A stretch of 64,000 nucleotides of DNA from Leptospira andrefontaineae. Lineage in GTDB: Bacteria; Spirochaetota; Leptospiria; Leptospirales; Leptospiraceae. Numbering within the stretch: position 1 is the stretch's first letter; every line of letters begins with the position of its first letter. Below are positions 18,171-26,097 of this stretch, piece by piece. A model generated the notes under the pieces. The model was not told the origin of the DNA and did no database searches. It worked only from the letters and a program-made list of their open reading frames with translations. The stretch is from NCBI RefSeq assembly GCF_004770105.1, contig NZ_RQEY01000012.1:310001-374000 (forward strand), given 5' to 3'. A program made the position numbers and the translations under genes.

Positions 18171-19039
18171 TTTTTCAGTTCTCTGACTATATCCAAACTC
18201 GCAGGAGATTGGTTTAGAGTATAAAGATGAATTCCGGGAGCGCCTAATTTGACCAATTCACGGCATTGGTTTACGGAGAAGTTTACACTTCTTTTATAAA
18301 ATTCTTCCGGTCGGTCCTTCACTTCTTCCAAATCAGAAACTAGTTTTTCAGGAAATTCACAAGCAGCCATCGCCTTAAATCTTTCTATCTGAGTAAAAGA
18401 AGTGATAGGCATGATCCCCGGGATCACGGGCACATTGATCCCTTTTTTGCGGATCAGATCTAAGAAAGATTCGAAATTTGAATTTTTAAAGAATAATTGA
18501 GAAACGAGGTAAGAAGCACCCGAATCCACTTTGCGTTTTAGATTATCCACATCGGATTCCAGACTTGCGGCCTCCGGATGTTTTTCAGGATAACAAGCGG
18601 CTCCCATACAAAAATCGAAACCTTCTTCTTTGATAAAAGAAATAAGTTCACTTGCGTAACCAAATCCACCTTCTACCTTTTTAAAAGCCTCTTCTCCCTT
18701 AGGAGGATCTCCACGGAGAGCCATTAAGTTCTCGATCCCGGATTCTCGGATCTGTTTTAAAATAACTCGGATCTCTTCCTTATTGCCACCCACACAGGTA
18801 AAATGAGCTGCAGCAGGAAGCGAAAATTTTTTAGCCAACTCGGAGGTGATGCGGATCGTCTTGTCCCGAGTGGAACCTCCCGCTCCATAAGTCACAGTGA
18901 TATAGCCCGGATCTACTTTGGACAATTCCTCCACAGCTTCGAATAATTTCGTCTCTCCTTCCGGGGTTTTGGGAGGGAAAAATTCGAAAGAGTACACCGG
19001 CGCCTTTGCCGTTTTATAAATTTCTAATATCTTTTTCAT
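18167..19039 (-). CDS. metF: 5,10-methylenetetrahydrofolate reductase
   Basis: 290 residues from ATG 19039, which has AAAGG upstream; an in-frame ATG at 19057 would add six residues. It reduces methylene-THF to methyl-THF for methionine synthesis. Matches are VYSFEFFPPKTPEGE, YITVTYGAGGSTRDKTI, NLMALRGDPPKG and VPGIMPITSFTQIERF. metF is one of the genes classically found on the small leptospiral chromosome. It follows the tail-fibre-like gene in the same direction after a 34-base gap. Confidence 0.95.
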   Translation of the reverse strand: MKKILEIYKTAKAPVYSFEFFPPKTPEGETKLFEAVEELSKVDPGYITVTYGAGGSTRDKTIRITSELAKKFSLPAAAHFTCVGGNKEEIRVILKQIRESGIENLMALRGDPPKGEEAFKKVEGGFGYASELISFIKEEGFDFCMGAACYPEKHPEAASLESDVDNLKRKVDSGASYLVSQLFFKNSNFESFLDLIRKKGINVPVIPGIMPITSFTQIERFKAMAACEFPEKLVSDLEEVKDRPEEFYKRSVNFSVNQCRELVKLGAPGIHLYTLNQSPASLDIVRELKN

Positions 19040-19073
19040 TCTAACCTTTCCCCACAAAACCGTGGGGAATTTT

Positions 19074-21581
19074 TCAACTACAGCAAAGAAGGACTTGGAT
19101 CGGTCCTCTGCCGTTTCTCTGTAAGCCGAGAGATTTCGCTACGAGTGCGCCAGGTTTTAAATTTTCAGGCGCGACCCTGACCGCATGTCCTCCGGTAAGA
19201 CCAGAACATAATAAGTCACCAGGCTGTACAGGATAAGATTGAGCCTCTACATTCGCAAGAACGACTCCTGCAATTGCAACAAGCCATTGTCCTTCTGCTT
19301 GCGGTTTATCTCCCAAAACTAATGCAGCAGATTTTACTGCAACACCTACGATATTCGTAGCGTTCGGCTGTCTGGATTTATGAAGTTTACCATCTTCTCC
19401 CATGGCAAGAAGATCTCCTTCCGCAATCACATCGGAAGACTGGACAGGGAAAAATTTAGCGATACAATCCGTACCTTTTCCTGTCTGAAGATATACCGTT
19501 CCAAGGAAATCAGAATCACCTTCTGCCAAGATCGCTTTACCTGAACCCGTTTCGTTCAGACTTGGAATTCCTTTACCGCTCGCATATACTGCATGGCCGG
19601 ATCTAGAATGGAACCATCCACCAAATCCTCTTTTAGCCAGACCTAAAATACCTGCAGATTCTTTTTCTCCGGAAGCGCTATCGCCCCTGACCCCGAATTT
19701 TTCTCCAAAGCCCAAGATCCCGGAGAATCTACCGGAACCTACGATACCTGCACCTTTTTCGCTCTCATTTCTTGCATAAGCAAGTCCTGCATTTTCAGGA
19801 GGAGGGGAGATATTCGCATAAGGAGCTTCTACGGAACCTTTTAATCTCAAATATCCGGTATGAGAACTGAAATCGTGCTCTTTAGGAGCGTAATCATGAG
19901 TGTGAGGAAGAGGCTGCCTTGCATCCGACAATCTAGGATCATCAGAAGAAACGACGTGGCCAGGGATAGATTTTCCTTTAGGTGCAACAGTCACAATACC
20001 GGGATATTCAGTACTAGCGTTACGCAATCTTTCGTCGTCACCCTGGACAACTGCACCTTCTTTCGCCTCGCCGGAACGAGCAAGTTTCACAATCCCATAA
20101 GATTGAGGAGTGGAAATTTTTAATCTTTTATCATTTCCTTGAACAGCCGCATCTGCAGCTTCCTCTCCATTGGAGGCGAATCTTAAAATACCTGTGCTTT
20201 CTGTTGTGGCATGTCTTAGCCTTGGATCATCAGAAGTGACCACTTTTCCAGGACTTGCATCTCCTGGAGGAGCGAGTTGGACCAAGCCGAATTTTTGGTT
20301 CGTTGCATGTTTCAGACGATCATCATTTCCCTGAACAACAGTACCTTCTTTGGTCTCACCATTTTCCGCAAGTTCTACAATACCAAAACTTTGGGTGCTA
20401 GAAGGTCTTAAACGATCATCATTTCCTTGCACGACTCTATCTGCCCGATTCTCGCCGTTCGCAGCCAAACGCACCAAACCATATGCAGCTTCGGTAGAAT
20501 GTTTTAATCTTCTGTCGTTACCTTGAACAACAACGCCTTCCTTATCTTCTCCATCAGAAGCAAGTTCTACAATACCTTTATACTCAGTAGAGCCGTCTCT
20601 TAACCTTCTATCATTTGCCTGAACTGCGGCACCTTCAGAAGTTTCTCCGTCGATTGCAAGTCGGACCAAACCGGATCTAAGAACGGTAGCGTAAGGTAAT
20701 GGCTCTGCAGTAGGCTTATGAGTTAGTTCGCTTAAGTAAGGAGCAGCATATAATTCTACTTCTACGATACTTGTAGAATATTTTTCTTTGTTTTGGATCT
20801 TACGAGGGCGAGAAACGAATTTTAAAAAGCGGATATTCGTAGGTAAGAATCTCCACTGGTACCAAGTTCCCAATTCGGACAAGAATTGGTTCTCTTCTAA
20901 AAGCTGATTCCAGGTCAAATCGTCTTCACTATAATATACTGTAAAAGTTTCCGGGAAAGGTAAGTGACCGTCCTTCGGCGAAAGAACTCTTAACTCATTC
21001 ACTCTGCTGATAGAGCCGAGATCCATTAAGAAAAATTCTTCCTTAGGTTGATTGGATTCCACGGAGGACCAGCCGTAATCAGGTCTTTCATCAATTAGAT
21101 TTTCTTTTACCCAGAATCTGTCTTTCTCGGAACTCACTTCTAATTTAGTGACTCCTGAGATCCCAACTTCCAAAGCACCGATAGAGACTTTGAATTTGGC
21201 TCCTTCTTTTTCCGAAACCTTACTGACCAATTTTAGAAAGTTAGCACGGACCAAGGAGAAGTTCCATTGTCCCACTTTCTTATTCAATCTTCTGAAACCA
21301 GTTTCTTGCAGGATCGGCTCCCAAACTTTTCCATCCAAAGAAATTTCGAATTTAAAAGAGTCAGGGAAAAATGTGCCGGATTGTTCCGACTGATGTAATT
21401 TGATCTGATTAAAACTAGAGCCTGGATTTAAAACTAAGGTTAAGACCCCAACACCAGGATGATCCAACTGTTCAGAATAAGAACGAAGTCCTCCTTCTTT
21501 AAATTCGAACGTACCTTTGGTCTTAATTTCGTTTACTTTAACTTGTCGAGGATGGCTGATCCGGATGGATTCTTCATTCAT
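19074..21581 (-). CDS. Large protein with two discoidin-like domains and phage-fibre-type repeats
   Basis: 835 residues, no signal peptide. Residues about 25-140 and 150-280 look like two F5/8 type C (discoidin) sugar-binding modules (KFEISLDGKVWEPIL, TVYYSEDDLTWNQLL, NIRFLKFVSRP). Residues 304-559 are eight 32-residue repeats of the pattern G-I/L-V-x-L-A-x-x-G-E...VVQGND-x-RL, which resembles phage tail-fibre repeats. PLPHTHDYAPKEH and SSHTGYL follow, then Gly-rich trimer-like sequence and a beta C-terminus with GDLLAMGEDGKL and QPGDLLCSGLTGG. The layout suggests an elongated trimeric fibre for surface or particle attachment. No other structural phage genes are adjacent. Function is inferred from architecture only. 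Confidence 0.6.
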   Translation of the reverse strand: MNEESIRISHPRQVKVNEIKTKGTFEFKEGGLRSYSEQLDHPGVGVLTLVLNPGSSFNQIKLHQSEQSGTFFPDSFKFEISLDGKVWEPILQETGFRRLNKKVGQWNFSLVRANFLKLVSKVSEKEGAKFKVSIGALEVGISGVTKLEVSSEKDRFWVKENLIDERPDYGWSSVESNQPKEEFFLMDLGSISRVNELRVLSPKDGHLPFPETFTVYYSEDDLTWNQLLEENQFLSELGTWYQWRFLPTNIRFLKFVSRPRKIQNKEKYSTSIVEVELYAAPYLSELTHKPTAEPLPYATVLRSGLVRLAIDGETSEGAAVQANDRRLRDGSTEYKGIVELASDGEDKEGVVVQGNDRRLKHSTEAAYGLVRLAANGENRADRVVQGNDDRLRPSSTQSFGIVELAENGETKEGTVVQGNDDRLKHATNQKFGLVQLAPPGDASPGKVVTSDDPRLRHATTESTGILRFASNGEEAADAAVQGNDKRLKISTPQSYGIVKLARSGEAKEGAVVQGDDERLRNASTEYPGIVTVAPKGKSIPGHVVSSDDPRLSDARQPLPHTHDYAPKEHDFSSHTGYLRLKGSVEAPYANISPPPENAGLAYARNESEKGAGIVGSGRFSGILGFGEKFGVRGDSASGEKESAGILGLAKRGFGGWFHSRSGHAVYASGKGIPSLNETGSGKAILAEGDSDFLGTVYLQTGKGTDCIAKFFPVQSSDVIAEGDLLAMGEDGKLHKSRQPNATNIVGVAVKSAALVLGDKPQAEGQWLVAIAGVVLANVEAQSYPVQPGDLLCSGLTGGHAVRVAPENLKPGALVAKSLGLQRNGRGPIQVLLCCS
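19905..20672 (-). repeat. Eight in-frame 96-base repeats (32 residues each)
   Basis: These encode residues 304-559 of the fibre-like protein. Each unit reads roughly G-[IL]-V-x-L-A-x-x-G-E-x-x-x-G-x-V-V-Q-G-N-D-x-R-L plus an eight-residue linker. Units 5 and 8 deviate in the same way, with TSDDPRL and SSDDPRL in place of QGND-x-RL, which suggests duplication of larger blocks. The DNA of the units has diverged, so the array is old or under protein-level selection. Confidence 0.8.
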
Positions 21582-21602
21582 AAGAGCTTTAACGTGGTCC
21601 TT

Positions 21603-22496
21603 TTAAACATGTACCCGGTTTTCTTCGGCTTTTGCAGAAAATATAACCAGTATCGAGGGGTGGATTTTGTCTGTGAAGTACTTTGTAATGATCATCCTAA
21701 GTGTCTCAGGAAGTGGATCCTTCACTAAAAGAGTTTTGCCGTCCGGTTCTACCTGAACTTTCTCCAATACTTCCACACTACTTCTAGAAAGATTCCCCTT
21801 GCACCATTCTATAAATCCAATCCAAGAAGCTTCTTTGCCTGAAGAATGTCTCAGGTCCTGGGACTGGAGAGGGGAGGCATGCTCAAAATTCGGCCGTCTG
21901 GTTCCGGACAGATTTTTGCAAATACCTCGAATATAATGTAAATTATCTCCTAGTCCTTGTCCTTTCGCAATTTCCATTGCCTCAGACAAGATTTCGTCTC
22001 CGTAACGTTCTTTTAAAGAATCCAAACTCAATTCTTTCTTCTCATTACTAGGTTTTTGGTTCTGGGTATTATGGATGGTTATATTTATATTGTTTGGGTT
22101 TCCAGTTCGACCCCCCTCGAGGCTACCTGTCGCCACCCCTGAGGGCGCCCCAAATCCCCCTCCAGGGTTTCCAAAAATAACCCCCTGGGGTGGAATTTTA
22201 GAACCGGGATAGTTGAAGCAAAAATAGTAAGTGGAATTTTTATGCCCGGTCCCAGGAACAAATTGAAGGAGGCCCGCTCTTACTAGGTCTTTCTTTCCTT
22301 CATTAATTGATTTTTTAGTCTTTAAGCCAGTGAGTCGGATCAAACTTTCGTTACTAGGCCAAACTGGTTTAAAGGTCTGGTCACTAAATTTAAGCAGGAC
22401 CAGATAAAGAGTCTTCGCGGCTGGGGATAAAGTGGCCCAAACCCCGGAATCTATAATATCCGAGAGGAATTTTATATATGGAAAATGCTCACCCAT
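21603..22496 (-). CDS. Replication initiator-like protein of the small replicon
   Basis: 297 residues from ATG 22496, which has AGAGGA eight bases upstream. An in-frame ATG at 22568 has no good ribosome site and falls in a promoter-like sequence on the other strand. The N-terminus has a winged-helix pattern (ATLSPAAKTLYLVLLKFSD, PSNESLIRLTGL, INEGKKDLVRAGLL) of the kind found in plasmid and phage replication proteins. A Gly/Pro/Asn-rich linker follows. The C-terminal part (SWIGFIEWCKGNLSR, GKTLLVKDPLPETLRMIITKYF) is reminiscent of a DnaA N-terminal-like domain. Its place beside parB and parA makes initiator the best guess. A 7-bp hairpin (22510-22528) sits next to the ribosome site and could modulate translation. 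Confidence 0.6.
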   Translation of the reverse strand: MGEHFPYIKFLSDIIDSGVWATLSPAAKTLYLVLLKFSDQTFKPVWPSNESLIRLTGLKTKKSINEGKKDLVRAGLLQFVPGTGHKNSTYYFCFNYPGSKIPPQGVIFGNPGGGFGAPSGVATGSLEGGRTGNPNNINITIHNTQNQKPSNEKKELSLDSLKERYGDEILSEAMEIAKGQGLGDNLHYIRGICKNLSGTRRPNFEHASPLQSQDLRHSSGKEASWIGFIEWCKGNLSRSSVEVLEKVQVEPDGKTLLVKDPLPETLRMIITKYFTDKIHPSILVIFSAKAEENRVHV

Positions 22497-22561
22497 ACCT
22501 TGGATCCTCTTTTGCCCCGGCGGCAAAAAAATTAATTTTAAGCAAAAAGGTTCGAAGGTAG

Positions 22562-22590
22562 TTGACATTTATCCGACATAAGGTTACTTA
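22562..22590 (+). promoter_or_regulatory. Putative promoter for an RNA antisense to the rep leader
   Basis: A perfect TTGACA (22562-22567) is followed after 17 bases by TACTTA (22585-22590), a weak -10; ACTTAT one base on is an alternative. It points away from rep on the + strand and runs into a short hairpin region that ends in a strong terminator. The -10 is poor, so this is tentative. Confidence 0.35.
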
Positions 22591-22596
22591 TGTCTC

Positions 22597-22655
22597 ATCC
22601 AACAACATTCCTTCGGGAAGGTCCGGCCCCTGGGCAAACCAGGGGAGTTTTTTTA
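22597..22655 (+). ncRNA. Candidate small antisense RNA in the rep upstream region
   Basis: From the expected start near 22597, the RNA would be about 60 nt. It has a small hairpin CCTTCGGGAAGG (22610-22621) and then a 7-bp G/C-rich hairpin with a run of seven T. No open frame with a ribosome site fits. On the opposite strand the same bases would be part of the 5' leader of rep mRNA, 100-160 nt before the rep start. This is the geometry of counter-transcribed RNAs that limit copy number of many plasmids. No homology is known; this is structural inference. Confidence 0.4.
22627..22654 (+). terminator. Intrinsic terminator between rep and parB
   Basis: Stem CCCCTGG / CCAGGGG with loop gcaaa, followed by AG and seven T, is a textbook Rho-independent terminator on the + strand. 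No + strand gene ends here, which is why a small RNA is proposed. Confidence 0.75.
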
Positions 22656-22883
22656 TCTCAGACCGACGGCAATGTTTCTTCCTTCTCTCTTCCGGGCTGG
22701 GAGAAAGTACTACATTTCCGTTTAGAATATTATGTCACATATTGGGGCTTTTTTCTGCTCCGTCAACTCATTCCCGTTTTTTTCAGCCCAAGTCTTACAA
22801 AATCTTTTGCTAAGTACATGTTTGTACTCTTTTATTTCGTTTAACAATATATGTTAAGATATTTTGTTTTTAGATTTCGGATC
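22656..22883. other. AT-rich intergenic region with inverted repeats; candidate origin
   Basis: The region between the terminator and the parB stop holds no convincing gene. It contains AGTACATGTTTGTACT (22813-22828; arms AGTACA/TGTACT) and TTAACAATATATGTTAA (22841-22857; arms TTAACA/TGTTAA), separated by 12 bases of AT-rich DNA. On the - strand a TTGACG near 22768-22763 could begin a rep promoter. Paired inverted repeats and AT-rich DNA beside an initiator gene are what a replication origin or initiator operator looks like. No iterons and no perfect DnaA boxes were found. Confidence 0.45.
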
Positions 22884-23729
22884 TTATTTACCGAATTTTT
22901 TAGAAATTTCTTTCTTAACGAACTTATGAAGTTCTGAAAGAAAATCTTCGTCTTCGGTGGAGATGATTACGCTAGTACCTTTTTTTACGATCTTATAAGG
23001 GTAGGGAGAAACTGCAGGTTTTTCGGATCCAATTTTAGTTCCGATTTGTGCAGGGGAGAATAATCCACCTTCCTCAGCTCTATTGAAAGTTTTTGCGTCT
23101 TTTACAGTTTTCAATTCGCCTGAATTGAATTTTTCTAGAAAATCTTTCAGAGTACCTTTTTTGGCTGCGGAAGCAGCTTGGACCAAAAGGTTTTTGGATT
23201 CTATTCCAGCGTCTTTGCAAACCTTCAGGTCTTCTTTAGATAGAGAAGAAATTCCCAAAAGTTCGGTCATATAACTTCTACTTTTCCCAAACAGGTTTCC
23301 TAATTCCAGGTCCGTATAGGAGAAGGAAGTTTTGAGATGGGTCATTGCTTCTATCTCTTCATAAGGAGATAAATTTTCCCTTTGAAGGTTTTCTATGATT
23401 GCTAGACGGAAAGTTTCCTTTGCGTCCTTATCTAAAATTTTACATTCTACTTCCGGCCATTTGAGAAGGCTAGCTGCATGGTATCTTCTCTCGCCGGCGA
23501 TGATCGTATAAAATTCTTCATCCGCTTTTTTAGTAACTAGGATAGGCTGAAGAAGTCCGTCCTTGTCCAAACTCTGGGCAAGTTCTTCCACGCCTTTTTT
23601 TCTCTCTTGTCTTGGCTGGCTTTCAGAAGGGCGGATTTTATCCAGGCGGATCTTGCGGATCGTACCTTCTAATTTTTCTGCCTGGAAAACGTCTGCGAGA
23701 GAGCCTAGTCTTTTACTTTTTGAGCTCAT
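22884..23729 (-). CDS. parB: ParB-family partition protein
   Basis: 281 residues. The ParB/Srx N-terminal domain starts with KIRLDKIRPSESQPRQ and contains the CTP-binding motifs GERRYHAA and ENLQRENLSPYEE. A helix-turn-helix (YTDLELGNLFGKSRSYMTELLGI) follows, and the last 40 residues form a short dimerisation end. It binds parS sites and spreads on DNA to segregate the replicon. The start overlaps the 3' end of parA by 17 bases, so the two are co-translated. Confidence 0.93.
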   Translation of the reverse strand: MSSKSKRLGSLADVFQAEKLEGTIRKIRLDKIRPSESQPRQERKKGVEELAQSLDKDGLLQPILVTKKADEEFYTIIAGERRYHAASLLKWPEVECKILDKDAKETFRLAIIENLQRENLSPYEEIEAMTHLKTSFSYTDLELGNLFGKSRSYMTELLGISSLSKEDLKVCKDAGIESKNLLVQAASAAKKGTLKDFLEKFNSGELKTVKDAKTFNRAEEGGLFSPAQIGTKIGSEKPAVSPYPYKIVKKGTSVIISTEDEDFLSELHKFVKKEISKKFGK

Positions 23730-24465
23730 TCAAAAATTCCTCAATAAAGCCTTCATATTCCTGGGCCTGGCGGCTGGACTTATTATATTCATAGACCGAC
23801 TTTCTTGCCAGGTGAGATTCTCCCACCGCCACCCCGTCCGAGATGCTATTATCAAAAATTCTGAAATATTTAGTAAGAACAGGGATGATTGTTTTAGTGA
23901 GAAGTGTCTGGGGTTTTAATTGGGTCACTAAGGCTCCCATGATTTCCAGACTAGGATTAATTCTTTTTTTAATACTAGTAATTGTTTGCTGGAGTCCCAA
24001 AATTCCATCCACGGAAAATTTTTCCGCCTGCAAAGGAATGATCACATAGTTGGAAGCAACTAGAGCATTGATGGTGAAAATAGAAAGACTAGGCGGGCAA
24101 TCGATTACGCAAAAATCAATTTCCTTTTCCAAGTCCGCAAGAGCGTCTCTCAGAATATAAGGCGCGTCTACAATCGCTGCAATTGTCTCCGCTTCCGCAA
24201 GGGTCAGCCGAGAAGGGGCGATGTTCAAATTCTCCACTTCGGTCTTAACCATAACTTCTCTAATTTTCGCTTTGGATTGGAAAATATTATGCATGGATTT
24301 TTCTAATCCTTCCGGATTCAAAAAAATCCCTGTAGAATTTGCTTGAGGATCGATGTCGATCAGCAGAGTTTTTTTACCTCTTCTGGCGAGACCCCAAGCT
24401 AAATTCAGGGAGGTGGTGGTTTTACCTTCTCCTCCCTTTTGGTTTGCGATGGATACTACAATCAT
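23713..24465 (-). CDS. parA: ParA-family partition ATPase
   Basis: 250 residues. Deviant Walker A KGGEGKTT (KGGVGKTT in most relatives), Walker A' IDIDPQANST, and Walker B VIDCPPSLSIFT. It lacks an N-terminal helix-turn-helix, so it is the small chromosomal or type Ib-like form. AAGGGA lies six bases before ATG. The candidate parS at 24487-24502 is between the start codon and any promoter, so autoregulation through ParB is likely. ParA moves ParB-parS complexes along the nucleoid. Confidence 0.94.
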   Translation of the reverse strand: MIVVSIANQKGGEGKTTTSLNLAWGLARRGKKTLLIDIDPQANSTGIFLNPEGLEKSMHNIFQSKAKIREVMVKTEVENLNIAPSRLTLAEAETIAAIVDAPYILRDALADLEKEIDFCVIDCPPSLSIFTINALVASNYVIIPLQAEKFSVDGILGLQQTITSIKKRINPSLEIMGALVTQLKPQTLLTKTIIPVLTKYFRIFDNSISDGVAVGESHLARKSVYEYNKSSRQAQEYEGFIEEFLNELKK

Positions 24466-24486
24466 TCTGTTCCCTTGTATCTCAAT

Positions 24487-24502
24487 TGTCGGATGTCCGA
24501 CA
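24487..24502. promoter_or_regulatory. Candidate parS site 1 (upstream of parA)
   Basis: TGTCGGATGTCCGACA has 7-base inverted arms TGTCGGA/TCCGACA around a two-base centre. It lies 21 bases upstream of the parA ATG. The same arms recur in site 2, about 195 bases away. It does not resemble the TGTTTCACGTGAAACA parS of other chromosomes, as expected for a replicon-specific ParB. Confidence 0.55.
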
Positions 24503-24681
24503 TCCCGTCCTTATATCTACCGTCAGAAATCGAGAGAATAAAGAGGGGAATTTAAACAAAAATAAAAATTAAAAAGTCAACTTCGGGACCGAAGCCAACA
24601 CTATATTTCCATGTAAGAAGAAGGGGAGAAGCATTCAAACTAATTCTTAAATTTTCAAAAAATTGCAGAAAAATCAAACCG

Positions 24682-24703
24682 GAATGTCGGACGTCCGACA
24701 TTC
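24682..24703. promoter_or_regulatory. Candidate parS site 2 (22-bp perfect palindrome)
   Basis: The 16-base core TGTCGGACGTCCGACA extends by AA/TT and G/C to a perfect 22-base palindrome. It shares both arms with site 1. The DNA between the two sites (24503-24681) is AT-rich, with a small hairpin CTTCGGGACCGAAG at 24582-24595 and no gene. The symmetry and place beside parA make it the best parS candidate in the window. Confidence 0.6.
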
Positions 24704-24761
24704 GAAAGAAAGTCCAGGTACATGGTTGACACCATGCTTAATTTTAAACATTTTCCCTTCT

Positions 24762-26093
24762 ATGCTATCCGCTCCGGAAGAATTTATATGGGGGAATCCA
24801 AATCCTAAAGAACTTAGGATTTTGCTACCTCTTGCGTTTCCGGAATGTTTAAGATTAATCGATGGCCTGGCGGGACTCGCTACTTTAGTTTCCGAATCAG
24901 ATCCTTCTTCCTTGGAAGAGGCGGGTTCTTGGGGTTACGAAGAAGATGGATTCTTCTATCCTTTCCTAACCAAGGGCTCTAAGATCCGGAGTCGTTTAGA
25001 AGGAAGTAAATCTCCATTCTTCTTACCCAGATCAGAAGAAGTGCAACTGTTCCGAGATAATTCATTTGGATGTTTATTATCCCCGGTTTTGCTGGATGGT
25101 AGGATGCTCGGATTCTTTTTGATAGAACTTCCGAACCCAGCCGAAGAAAGGCAAATTTTACTCTTACATTTACTTTGCCAGAAGGTGGCCCGGCTTTTGA
25201 AAAAAGAATCGGAACCTTCTACCGTTTATAAACTTTTCGAGGACACGAGTCCGGATCCATTAGGGGAACTGATCTTCAAATTGGGGAATGGTAAAAATTC
25301 ACAGTTAGAAAAATTCAAGGAATCCGGGAGCATCTGCATTTCCGGTCCTGCTTCTTCTGGAAAAAAAACCTTAGCGAAATGGATCCAAAAAAGGGAGTTT
25401 CCCGGTAGGCCAATTTTAACTGTTTCGATCCTTCCGGAACAGCCTTCCAAATTAGAAAAGGCGCTTATCGATTGGGAAAAAATGGCCGAATCCGGGACTC
25501 TAATTTTAGAAAATTCCGAGAACTATTCTTTGGCCCAGCAGAGGATCTTGTTCGAATATTCTCAGAGAAAATCCGCAAAATCCCGTCTTATTTTTTTAGA
25601 AAACTCAGGCAAAAAATCAACTGATGAGTTCTTATATTTTCGTTCTCTTTTGTCCGAAAATAAGTTAGAATTACCTGCCTGGAAAGACTGGGCAAAATCG
25701 GATAAAATTTCTGCGGTCCGGCCGATTTTCCAAGAGGTTTGCGAGTTACATGGACGCCCTGATTTAGTGCTTTCTGAGGATGCGATCGAGTCTTTGGTAG
25801 GAGGAATATCCTGCCAAAATTTAGAGGATCTCCGGAATGCGATCGAAGAGGCAGTTTTAAATTCCGGCTCTGGAGAGATTCGAAATTCTGACCTTAAAAA
25901 AGAAGGTTCAAAAGGAATTTCTCTTCCGGATCCGGAGGATCTTGATTTGCGAAAAGCTGTGGAAGCCGTAGAGCGCCAAAAAATTCTTTTGGCGGATAAA
26001 TTGTTCGGCGGCAACCAAATACGAATGGCAAAGGCCTTGGGAATTTCCAGAGGCTCATTGCAGTATAAATTAAAAAACCTAGGTTTGGGTTAA
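24762..26093 (+). CDS. Degenerate NtrC-like regulator: GAF-like, AAA-like, Fis-type HTH
   Basis: 443 residues from ATG 24762. In-frame starts at 24663 (TTG) and 24684 (ATG) would run through the parS palindrome and are disfavoured. The N-terminal half looks GAF-like ([21 protein letters not shown]). The middle has a P-loop-like [15 protein letters not shown] and a Walker B-like [10 protein letters not shown], but no GAFTGA loop, so it should not work with sigma-54 as an activator. The C-terminus is a clear Fis-type helix-turn-helix ([24 protein letters not shown]). It is divergent from parA across the parS region and runs into the next gene after 4 bases. No ribosome site is visible, so it may be leaderless. 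Confidence 0.65.
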   Translation: MLSAPEEFIWGNPNPKELRILLPLAFPECLRLIDGLAGLATLVSESDPSSLEEAGSWGYEEDGFFYPFLTKGSKIRSRLEGSKSPFFLPRSEEVQLFRDNSFGCLLSPVLLDGRMLGFFLIELPNPAEERQILLLHLLCQKVARLLKKESEPSTVYKLFEDTSPDPLGELIFKLGNGKNSQLEKFKESGSICISGPASSGKKTLAKWIQKREFPGRPILTVSILPEQPSKLEKALIDWEKMAESGTLILENSENYSLAQQRILFEYSQRKSAKSRLIFLENSGKKSTDEFLYFRSLLSENKLELPAWKDWAKSDKISAVRPIFQEVCELHGRPDLVLSEDAIESLVGGISCQNLEDLRNAIEEAVLNSGSGEIRNSDLKKEGSKGISLPDPEDLDLRKAVEAVERQKILLADKLFGGNQIRMAKALGISRGSLQYKLKNLGLG

Positions 26094-26097
26094 AATT

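Noticed and set aside
19905..20672. CRISPR array or satellite DNA
   Set aside because: The 96-base periodicity is in frame, diverged, and encodes 32-residue protein repeats.
22563..22578. Second hem-box-like sequence TGACATTTATCCGACA near rep
   Set aside because: The distal half is CGACA, one mismatch from TGACA, and no heme gene is downstream. It coincides with the promoter-like TTGACA and the parS half-site, so chance overlap is more likely.
22569..22578. DnaA-box-like TTATCCGACA
   Set aside because: It has an extra G compared with TTATCCACA and no further boxes were found nearby.
22562..22844. Two overlapping + strand ORFs of 83-84 codons in the rep-parB gap
   Set aside because: They run through the terminator and inverted repeats, lack ribosome sites and read as low-quality hydrophobic sequence.
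25562..26014. 150-codon - strand ORF within the NtrC-like gene
   Set aside because: It is opposite the clear Fis-type helix-turn-helix and is Ser/Arg-rich without structure.
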